From: Arthrobacter terrae
GTDB taxonomy: Bacteria > Actinomycetota > Actinomycetes > Actinomycetales > Micrococcaceae
Direction: 5' to 3'
Length of the DNA: 64,000 nt
NCBI RefSeq assembly: GCF_015708085.1
Contig: NZ_JADNYM010000013.1
Location: 62,001 to 126,000 of the forward strand
This document shows, piece after piece, positions 57,881 through 64,000 of this stretch. How positions within the stretch are numbered: the first letter of the stretch is position 1; the number at the start of each line of letters is the position of its first letter. A program made the translations under genes and the position numbers. Under the pieces are notes generated by a model, which was given only the letters and a program-made list of their open reading frames with translations, had not been told where the DNA came from and did not search any database.

Positions 57881-59434
57881 CTATCCTGCCATCTGGGGTG
57901 CGGTCCCCGGTTCGTCGCCGGCGCAGGCAAGATAGGACGCCCGACGACGGCGCCAGGCCCCGATGGCGATGGCCACGGCTGCGGCGGCAAGACTGGCGCG
58001 GTTGACAGGCCCGCTGAACACCGGATCCCCGGGCAGCAGATAAACGATATTGAGCGCGATCATGACCCCGATGTATTCCCAATACCGGCTCAGCACCACG
58101 GCGGGCAGCAGCAGCAGCGCATACCAGGGGTAGTTTGGGCTGACGATCAGCAGGGTCAATCCGATCATTATGGTCTGCTGCTCCCAGACGTTGTGCGCCG
58201 TCGTCCTGCGCAGCACGGTCAGCGCCAGCAGCAGCAGGGCTGCGGCACTGAGCACCATTGGCCACGGGCCACCGGAGAAGAACTGGGCCAAGGCAAAGCG
58301 GATGCCGACCTGATCGCTGTACCCCTCCTCTTTGAGGTAGCCGGGGAGGTAGCCAATGACGCCCCACCCGGCGGTCAGCAGATAAGGGGTGTAGAGCAGG
58401 GCAAACGTGGCCAGCGCGGCACAGATGAATCTGACGGGTCTGCGGAAGAGAAGGGCGGGCGCGGCGATCACCGGAATGAGCTTGGTGGCCACGGCTGCAC
58501 CGAACACAAAACCGGAACGCAGCGGTTTTCCTGCCCTTCCCGCCGTCAACAGCAGACCGGCGGCCAGCAGCAGGGCGCCGCCGAGCAGGTCGACGTGGGC
58601 ATTGTTCACGCCTTCTATCAGCACCAGCGGGCTCCACGCCCAGGCGGCGGCTAAATACCGCGGCAGCCCCAGACGGGGAAGTGCCAGCAGCAACATCACC
58701 GTGACCGCCAGGCTCACCAGCAGCCCAGCGAGCTGGAATGCCGCATAGCCGATGCCGTCCGGGACGGTCAGCCGGACGGCGAGGAAATACAGTTCCGCCG
58801 TTGGGGGATAAATCGTTGGCACGTTCGGCCGGTTGATCGGGGTGCACAGCGGCTGCCCGGAAGGCTCCCCATGGGTGGCCACCGGGGCGGTAGCGAACAG
58901 ATCAGGGGAGCAGCGCGTCCCGCCATTGGCGTTGCCGTTGCCGGGCACAAACAACCATCGGGGGCGGAGCTCCGTGAGCGCATCATCGAGCGGGACATAG
59001 GCGTACGGGGAAACGCCTGCCTTTTGCACGATTCCGTCCCACGCGTAGCGGGCCGAGTCATTACTGGTGGACGGCGGAGCACTGATCGCTGCCACCCCGA
59101 GGAGCAGCGCGCCGGCTATCACGACGACGCTGATCCGCACCGAACGGGCGCGGCGCAATGCACAAACAGCCCCAGCCAGGAGCAGCCAGCAGGCGAGGGT
59201 GCCGGCTAGGACTGCCAGCGGAAACGGCGGTCCCGGCCGCACCGTGAAGTAAAGCGCCGCGGCCAGGAGCAATAACAGCAATAGCGTCAGGAGCAGCGCC
59301 CTCGTCCGCCCCGGTGCCGTTCCCGGTGCCGTTCCCGGTGCCTTCGTCGTCGCCCGGGGACCGGCATCCAGGGGGGAGCCGGTGCTTGCTGGTTCGGCGT
59401 TCGCATCTAAGGCGCTAGTCTCTTGGGGGTCCAC
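57881..59434 (-). CDS. GT-C fold membrane glycosyltransferase (MtxT-like)
   Basis: This 517-residue integral membrane protein has ten or more hydrophobic segments after a 45-residue Pro/Ala-rich cytosolic start. The first extracytoplasmic loop holds SNDSARYAWDGIVQKAGVSPYAYVP, the acidic-residue motif typical of polyprenyl-phosphate-sugar-dependent GT-C enzymes. NRPNVPTIYPPTAE, NVPTIYPP and SPNYPWYALLLLPA are also family-like. By position next to the phosphorylase and epimerase it resembles Rv0541c. It should transfer a sugar from a lipid carrier outside the membrane. Start GTG at 59432-59434, behind GAAGG. Confidence 0.8.
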   Translation of the reverse strand: MDPQETSALDANAEPASTGSPLDAGPRATTKAPGTAPGTAPGRTRALLLTLLLLLLLAAALYFTVRPGPPFPLAVLAGTLACWLLLAGAVCALRRARSVRISVVVIAGALLLGVAAISAPPSTSNDSARYAWDGIVQKAGVSPYAYVPLDDALTELRPRWLFVPGNGNANGGTRCSPDLFATAPVATHGEPSGQPLCTPINRPNVPTIYPPTAELYFLAVRLTVPDGIGYAAFQLAGLLVSLAVTVMLLLALPRLGLPRYLAAAWAWSPLVLIEGVNNAHVDLLGGALLLAAGLLLTAGRAGKPLRSGFVFGAAVATKLIPVIAAPALLFRRPVRFICAALATFALLYTPYLLTAGWGVIGYLPGYLKEEGYSDQVGIRFALAQFFSGGPWPMVLSAAALLLLALTVLRRTTAHNVWEQQTIMIGLTLLIVSPNYPWYALLLLPAVVLSRYWEYIGVMIALNIVYLLPGDPVFSGPVNRASLAAAAVAIAIGAWRRRRASYLACAGDEPGTAPQMAG

Positions 59435-59554
59435 CCTTCGATCCTGCCTTATCGCAGAAGACCAGGGGCACCAATCGGCTACCCCAGCCGTTGGCCCTAC
59501 GAAAAGGTTTGTCCTCCCCGGCTATTTCCATTGATAGGTTGTGTGACCCCACGC

Positions 59555-60826
59555 ATGAACAGGCTGACCGATGCGCTAGCGGCTAAATTTGCCTCGCCGG
59601 TGCGCAGTACCAGACTTTCGGTGGTGCTGGGCCGGTGGCTTGCGTTCACTTTCATGGTCTGCTTTGCCACCGGGTTGTTCAGTCACGGACTGCAGAACCC
59701 GCCGGGCTGGATGTTTTTCCTTACCCGACCGATCTGGATTTACCAGCTGACCCAAGGCGTGCACATTACCTCCGGGATCGCGTCCATCCCGCTGCTGTTC
59801 GCCAAACTATGGTCCGTCTACCCTGAACTGCTCAGCTGGCCTCCCGTGCGGTCGGTGGTGCACGCGCTGGAGCGGGGATCCATCGGCTTGTTCGTTTCCG
59901 CGTCGCTGCTGCAGGTGCTGACGGGGCTCATAAATACGTACAAGTGGTACCCATGGCCCTTCCCCTTCCGGCAGACGCATTATTGGCTGGCCTGGGTGAT
60001 CATGGGTTCACTGCTGCTGCATATAGCGGTCAAATTGCCGCTCATCGCCGCAAACTGGCGCCGTGCCCGTGGGCCGGCCGACACCGAATTGACGACGCCG
60101 GAGCCGGCCGATGCGGAATTGGCGACGGCGGCGTCGGGACCGGCCGACGCGGAATTGGCGACGGCGGTTCCGGAGGCGGGCAGGCAGCACCGGGTGCGCT
60201 CCGGCAGCGCGGCACGCGGGGCGGCTTCCAGAGGGTGGTCGCGGCGCGGCTTCCTGGCGGCAGTCGGGGTGACCACGGGTGCGGTGGTGCTGGGAACGGC
60301 CGGTCAATCCTTTGCCTGGTTGTCCCCGGTGAACTTTTTCGCCCCGCGGAAAATGGGTACCGGGCCCCAGTCCGTACCGGTGAACCGGACCGCGGCCGAC
60401 GCGAAAGTCGGCCCCCTGGCGCAGCACCCAGGCTGGGCGCTGAAGGTCAGTTACCGGGGAAAAAGCCGCAACTTGACCCTCAGTGAGCTCGCGGCACTAC
60501 CGCAGACCGAGCACGAACTGCCGATTGCCTGCGTTGAAGGGTGGAGCCAGACGGCAAGGTGGCGCGGCGTGCAGATCCGGGACCTGGTGCAGGCCATGGG
60601 TGCTGAGCCGGAATCGGATCTGCTCGTGACCAGTTTGGAACCCGAGGGAGCCTACCGGCTCATGACCATGCCAGCCGTTTATACCGCAGACCAAAAGACC
60701 CTCGTGGCGCTGGCGCTCAATGGGGAGGTCCTGGATCTGGACCATGGGTATCCGGCGCGGATTATTGCCCCGGGACGACCCGGGGTGCTGCAGACCAAAT
60801 GGCTGCAGAGTCTGGAGATATTGTGA
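59555..60826 (+). CDS. molybdopterin oxidoreductase fused to haem-b-like membrane domain
   Basis: The protein is 423 aa. Residues 1-165 form four to five membrane helices with paired histidines (SHG, GVHITSG, VVHALE, QTHYWLAW, LLHIAVK), as in cytochrome b561-type anchors. A repeat-bearing cytosolic linker (about 174-215) follows, then a Tat-like RRGFLAAVG helix and a sulfite-oxidase-fold domain (about 290-423) with the likely Mo-ligating Cys in PIACVEGWSQTARWRG. It probably moves electrons between the quinone pool and an external substrate; sulfoxide or sulfide chemistry is plausible. The start could also be GTG 59543. Confidence 0.82.
   Translation: MNRLTDALAAKFASPVRSTRLSVVLGRWLAFTFMVCFATGLFSHGLQNPPGWMFFLTRPIWIYQLTQGVHITSGIASIPLLFAKLWSVYPELLSWPPVRSVVHALERGSIGLFVSASLLQVLTGLINTYKWYPWPFPFRQTHYWLAWVIMGSLLLHIAVKLPLIAANWRRARGPADTELTTPEPADAELATAASGPADAELATAVPEAGRQHRVRSGSAARGAASRGWSRRGFLAAVGVTTGAVVLGTAGQSFAWLSPVNFFAPRKMGTGPQSVPVNRTAADAKVGPLAQHPGWALKVSYRGKSRNLTLSELAALPQTEHELPIACVEGWSQTARWRGVQIRDLVQAMGAEPESDLLVTSLEPEGAYRLMTMPAVYTADQKTLVALALNGEVLDLDHGYPARIIAPGRPGVLQTKWLQSLEIL
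60074..60165 (+). repeat. three imperfect repeats in the oxidoreductase linker
   Basis: Units of CCGGCCGANNCNGAATTGNCGACG start at 60074, 60104 and 60140 and encode PADTELTT, PADAELAT and PADAELAT. They lie between the membrane domain and the Tat-like helix, where linker length can vary. Confidence 0.8.
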
Positions 60827-61365
60827 AAACACCCATCCAACATCCCATACCGGAATCGGCGCCGGAATCCGAGCCGGCGGTATCGACACCGAAGTTCGGG
60901 ACCGGCGTGCGCACGGCCCGCATCGTTTTGGGGCTGCTTGGTGCCGGTATCGCCGTCTACGGATTACTCGGCCTGCCCTCACAGCTCGGCCCGGCGCAGC
61001 TGCTGGGTTTACTGTTCTGGCTGGCCTGCGGGGTGTTGCTCCATGATGGGATCCTGGTCCCGCTGACAAGTTTGGCAGGAGCGGGCCTGAACAGGTTCAC
61101 CTTTGGCCTGGGAAGTGCTTCGGCAGCCGTCCTGCGAGGTGCGCTCATGGCCGGCGCAATGATGAGCCTGTTGACCGGGATACTGCTCCGGGCCCAATCG
61201 GTCGCCCGGAACACGAGTGTGCTTGAAATGAATTACCTGACCCATCTGGCCTGGCTTTGGCTGGCGCTCGCCCTGGGAACGGCTGTGGTTATCTACCTGC
61301 TGGAGCGGCGTGCCGGGCGGCGATTGAGCCGAGCGGGAGTCAGCCAGCAAAAGACCCGATCCTGA
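60823..61365 (+). CDS. conserved small membrane protein of unknown function
   Basis: This protein (180 aa) has a 38-residue hydrophilic start and four predicted membrane helices (around 40-60, 66-82, 102-125 and 147-165). I do not recognise the family. The GTG at 60823 overlaps the stop of the molybdenum enzyme (TTGTGA), so the two are made together, and it may be a partner or quinone-side subunit. Its last 73 bp overlap the end of the opposite-strand methyltransferase gene. Confidence 0.75.
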   Translation: MKTPIQHPIPESAPESEPAVSTPKFGTGVRTARIVLGLLGAGIAVYGLLGLPSQLGPAQLLGLLFWLACGVLLHDGILVPLTSLAGAGLNRFTFGLGSASAAVLRGALMAGAMMSLLTGILLRAQSVARNTSVLEMNYLTHLAWLWLALALGTAVVIYLLERRAGRRLSRAGVSQQKTRS

Positions 61366-62066
61366 ACCCGCCGGGTTGCGGATAATTCCCACCCGCTGAC
61401 GGCAGCCCTGGTGGCCAGAGCCGTCCGTCCCGCACGGGCCCAGCGGAAGGGCTCGCTGACTTTGCCGTCGTCGTCCTCCAAAACCGCCTGGAAGGCGGCA
61501 TCGACGTCGTCGTCCGGATCCACCTCCACCAGCAGCGTTCCGTCCGGACTCAGGAGTTCGCGGCTGCGGCGCAGCAGGGCGTTCACGCTCCCGCCGATCC
61601 CGATATTTCCATCCAGCAGGACCGCCGAGCGCCACCGGCCGGTGTGCTGGACGGTCTCGAAGACCGACTGCCGCACGGCGCGAGTGCCCCTCTCGAGGGC
61701 CTGTTGAACCGCTTGGGTGCTCGTATCCAGGCCCATCGCGGTGATCCCGAGGGATGCGGCTGCAGCCAGCAGCCGCCCCGGGCCGCAGCCGATGTCCAAC
61801 AGCGGACCGCCGAGACCGGACACCAGCGACCGTTCCAGCGTCGTGGCAGGAGCGCACCAGCCGTCCACCGCAAATGTAACCGGTGCTAATCCGGCCTCCG
61901 GAGACAGCGGCCGCAACGTCAGTAATCCTTGTTTACGGCCAAGTGCCCGGGCATAGGGTTCGGAGGATCCCTGTCCAAAGAGTGCGGTGCCCGGGTGCTT
62001 GGGCAGCCTTGGCGGCAGGGGTGGCGCGCCGGCTTCAGGAGCCGGCATGAAAATGGTCTGAGTCAT
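61293..62066 (-). CDS. class I SAM-dependent methyltransferase
   Basis: This methyltransferase (257 aa) shows motif I as LLDIGCGPGRLLAAAASLGITAMGLDTS (about 90-117) and motif II/III as LLDGNIGIGG and LLSPDGTLLVEVDPDDD. The substrate is unknown. Its ATG overlaps the stop of the DUF2064 gene by 4 nt, so it is the third gene of the GT2-DUF2064-methyltransferase operon. The 3' end overlaps the convergent membrane-protein gene. Confidence 0.87.
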   Translation of the reverse strand: MTQTIFMPAPEAGAPPLPPRLPKHPGTALFGQGSSEPYARALGRKQGLLTLRPLSPEAGLAPVTFAVDGWCAPATTLERSLVSGLGGPLLDIGCGPGRLLAAAASLGITAMGLDTSTQAVQQALERGTRAVRQSVFETVQHTGRWRSAVLLDGNIGIGGSVNALLRRSRELLSPDGTLLVEVDPDDDVDAAFQAVLEDDDGKVSEPFRWARAGRTALATRAAVSGWELSATRRVQDRVFCWLTPARLNRRPARRSSR

Positions 62067-62767
62067 CGGGGACTCCCCACAGCTTCAGCCGGGGCCGCCG
62101 CGAGCGCGGCAGCGACTTCGGCGGGTGCGGCAGCAAGTGCAGCAACTGCGGCAGCGAAAGCGGTCCCGGGTACCGTCGCCGCAACGTGTGCGGCGTCAGC
62201 AAAAGTGTCGACGTCGTCGAGCATGGGCAACTGGCCCACCTGCAGACCCGCCCCGGTCAGCCGGGCCAGCTGTGCTGCCCCGGTCTGGTCCGTTGACATT
62301 GGGACGCCGCGGATCAGGTCGCCGCGCGGCGTGTAAAGGGCCAGACCCCAGAAACCGCCATCGGACGCCCGTCCCAACCACGCATCATGTACCGGCGACG
62401 GAGCCGCCCAATCGTCCAGTAAATCCTGTATGTGCTGCAGTTCCAATTGTGGAGTGTCCATACCGAGGATCAATAGCGGTCCCGGAACCGCCGCGCAGAT
62501 CGCAGCGAGCCGCTGATCCAGACCGCCGGCTGCCTGGGGGATCAGCCGGAATCCGTCCGAATCCTCGGGCCTGGCAGTTCCATCCAGCACCAACAGCCGA
62601 CCGGTCACGGGAAGGCCCCTGACGAACTCAAGCGTTTGGCTCAGGCTTGCCTGGGCAACGGCTGCTGCCTGCGCGGGGGTCAACGGCGGGCACAAGCGGG
62701 TCTTGACCCGGCCGGGCAGGCATTCTTTGGCGATGACCGCAACGGTCACATTAGTTTCGGTTATCAC
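62063..62767 (-). CDS. DUF2064 (TIGR04282-like) transferase
   Basis: This 234-residue protein has a GT-A/nucleotidyltransferase-like fold related to CofC. VAVIAKECLPGRVKTRLCPPLT carries the nucleotide-binding lysine/arginine pattern, LILGMDTPQL the DxD-like metal site, and ASDGGFWGLALY the family signature. The last 35 residues are Ala-rich repeats. In M. tuberculosis the DUF2064 gene Rv0540 stands beside the polyprenyl-phosphate methylthioxylose synthase Rv0539 (from memory), the same pairing as here. It may activate a sugar-1-phosphate. Confidence 0.85.
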   Translation of the reverse strand: MITETNVTVAVIAKECLPGRVKTRLCPPLTPAQAAAVAQASLSQTLEFVRGLPVTGRLLVLDGTARPEDSDGFRLIPQAAGGLDQRLAAICAAVPGPLLILGMDTPQLELQHIQDLLDDWAAPSPVHDAWLGRASDGGFWGLALYTPRGDLIRGVPMSTDQTGAAQLARLTGAGLQVGQLPMLDDVDTFADAAHVAATVPGTAFAAAVAALAAAPAEVAAALAAAPAEAVGSPR

Positions 62768-63492
62768 TACTTTTCTTCGGCGCCGCGGCGGTTTTGGACG
62801 GGTTTTCCCGCGGCCAGGCTCCGGGCGGCCTTGAGCTGCACGGACATGTCCTTGACCGCGGTCACCGTTCCGCGCAGCGTTCCGGTGACCTTGGACCTGC
62901 CCGTTCGGGGTGAATAGACGATAGGCAGTTCAAGGATCCGCCAGTGCCGTTGGCTGGCCTTAAGGAACATTTCCAACGGATAACCACTGCGCCGGTCCAA
63001 TAGATCCAGCGACAGCAGGTCCGCCCGACGGGCCACGCGCATCGGACCAAGATCACTCACCCGTTCTCCGGTCAGCCGGCGAAGCTGGCAGGCGAGCACA
63101 ATATTGGCGAACCGCGCATGCACGGGCCACGACCGCCGTTCCGGCCGCCGGCGGCCCAAAACCAAGTCAGCAGTGTTGGTCAGAAGGGGGGCGAGCAACG
63201 CCGGGAGCTCCGCCGGGTCCATCGATCCGTCGCAGTCGCAGAACGCCACATAGTCCGCCGTGGCAGCGACGAGGCCAGCGTGCGCTGCGGATCCGAACCC
63301 GCGGATGGGTTCGGCGACAACTGTTGCGCCGAACGCCGCCGCGACGGCGGCAGATCCGTCTGTGGAGCCGTTATCCACCACGATTGCCCGATAGCCGGGC
63401 GGAAGTCGGGACAAAACCCAGGGCAGGGCGCCGCGCTCATCCAGGCACGGGAAGACAACGTCGACGCTTACGCGGCTTTCGGGTTCATTCAC
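62767..63492 (-). CDS. family 2 glycosyltransferase, polyprenyl-phosphate sugar synthase type (MtxS-like)
   Basis: This is a GT2 enzyme (241 aa). DVVFPCLDERGALPWVL and AIVVDNGSTDGSA bind the nucleotide, and FCDCDGSMDP is the DxD metal site. RRSGYPLEMFLKASQRHWRILELPIVYSPRTGRSKVTG matches DPM1-like synthases. No membrane anchor is evident. The GTG start at 63490-63492 follows AAGG. Its stop and the next start overlap (TAGTG). The resemblance to Rv0539 in neighbourhood suggests transfer of a methylthio-sugar to polyprenyl phosphate. Confidence 0.87.
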   Translation of the reverse strand: MNEPESRVSVDVVFPCLDERGALPWVLSRLPPGYRAIVVDNGSTDGSAAVAAAFGATVVAEPIRGFGSAAHAGLVAATADYVAFCDCDGSMDPAELPALLAPLLTNTADLVLGRRRPERRSWPVHARFANIVLACQLRRLTGERVSDLGPMRVARRADLLSLDLLDRRSGYPLEMFLKASQRHWRILELPIVYSPRTGRSKVTGTLRGTVTAVKDMSVQLKAARSLAAGKPVQNRRGAEEK

Positions 63493-63592
63493 TATTGAAC
63501 CTTATGGGCTTTTCGGGGCCGGCCCGGACCGACCCAAGGGGTTCATCGTCGCGACAAGCCTACGATCGGCTCCGTTCGTGCACCATTAAGCC

Positions 63593-64000
63593 ATGGGTCC
63601 CTTGGAGTCGGCACTGTCAACGTATCGGTCCGCTGCTTTCTGCTTTGCAGATCTTCTCGCCCGGATTCCGAAAGATGATTGGGGGGAGGCTGGCCTCGGG
63701 GTGTGGGACCTCCGCGCACTCGTTGGGCATGCCGGCAGAGCGTTGAGCACGGTCACCGCTTACCTGCACCAGCCCGCCAGCCGTGAAGTGCTCACGAGCC
63801 CGGAACGGTACTTTGCACTCGTTACGCGTACAACGCTGTCTTCCAGCCCGGATGCAGTGGCCGAGCGCGGGCGGCAGGCCGGCCGGCAACTGGGAGCGGA
63901 TCCCGCAGCAGCCATTCGGGTCCTCGTTGATGATTCTCTGCTTGCCTTGGAGAATTCGGGTGACGTGCTGATCGAAACGATCGCGGGAGGAATATATCTG
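63593..64000 (+). CDS. DinB/MDMPI-domain protein, probably mycothiol-dependent, 3' end outside window
   Basis: The frame opens at ATG 63593 and is still open at the last base (136 codons). VWDLRALVGHAGRALSTVTAYL (around residues 42-63) matches the metal-binding helix of the maleylpyruvate isomerase N-terminal domain family (DinB-like four-helix bundle), which has a conserved His. Members often use mycothiol, fitting ino1 and mshA in this window. There is no clear Shine-Dalgarno; the ATG follows CCATTAAGCC. It is divergent from the GT2 operon across a 100-bp gap. Confidence 0.75.
   Translation, partial: MGPLESALSTYRSAAFCFADLLARIPKDDWGEAGLGVWDLRALVGHAGRALSTVTAYLHQPASREVLTSPERYFALVTRTTLSSSPDAVAERGRQAGRQLGADPAAAIRVLVDDSLLALENSGDVLIETIAGGIYL

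Noticed and set aside
56979-58847. Single 622-codon frame joining the MTA phosphorylase to upstream sequence
   Set aside because: The extra 324 codons run out of frame through the GT-C membrane protein gene and read as Arg/Pro-rich noise. The phosphorylase has its own ATG and Shine-Dalgarno at 57875.

Overview
The window is 64 kb of chromosome from a high-G+C actinobacterium. It is most likely a member of the Micrococcaceae (Arthrobacter in the broad sense), although the genus is not proven here. The evidence is actinobacterial gene content (mycothiol genes ino1 and mshA, a TreX-TreY-TreZ trehalose operon, EF-Tu with DAPGH in G3, frequent GTG and TTG starts), ribosomal proteins with long low-complexity tails, and a spc operon without S14 and an alpha operon without S4. 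From memory, that last layout matches Micrococcus luteus and its relatives. No tRNA, rRNA, CRISPR array, insertion sequence or prophage was seen.

Region 1 (1-31 kb) is translation and transcription machinery. It holds the 3' part of rpoC, the str operon (rpsL-rpsG-fusA, then tuf with its own promoter), the S10 operon (rpsJ to rpsQ), the spc operon (rplN to rplO, then secY-adk-map), the infA-rpmJ-rpsM-rpsK-rpoA-rplQ-truA group, and rplM-rpsI. A three-gene sugar ABC importer (CUT1/UgpB type, with no ATPase gene) sits on the minus strand between map and infA. Long hairpins, mostly without U-tracts, mark the operon borders. Two of them lie exactly where rpsZ/rpsN and rpsD would stand in the canonical order.

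Region 2 (31-39 kb) is cell-wall precursor and cofactor metabolism. glmM, glmS and acpS-nnr are on the plus strand. A coaA-vanY-mscL group is on the minus strand.

Region 3 (39-55 kb) carries treX-treY-treZ (glycogen to trehalose), an aldo/keto reductase, and ino1 facing mshA, which together begin mycothiol synthesis. It continues with alr and the t6A/RimI operon (tsaE-tsaB-rimI-tsaD), then a YbdK-type carboxylate-amine ligase and an AroE-like protein.

Region 4 (55.9-63.5 kb) is the most interesting part. It contains an epimerase, a methylthioadenosine phosphorylase, a GT-C membrane glycosyltransferase, a haem-b/molybdopterin oxidoreductase, a small membrane protein, a SAM methyltransferase, a DUF2064 (CofC-like) transferase and a polyprenyl-phosphate GT2. 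This set resembles the mycobacterial locus (Rv0535-Rv0541c, from memory) that makes the 5-methylthioxylose cap of lipoarabinomannan. I infer that it makes a methylthio-pentose for a lipoglycan of this organism. The window ends inside a DinB/MDMPI-type, probably mycothiol-dependent, protein.

All promoter and hairpin calls were made by eye. Start codons were chosen by Shine-Dalgarno position, overlap with the upstream gene and family length.
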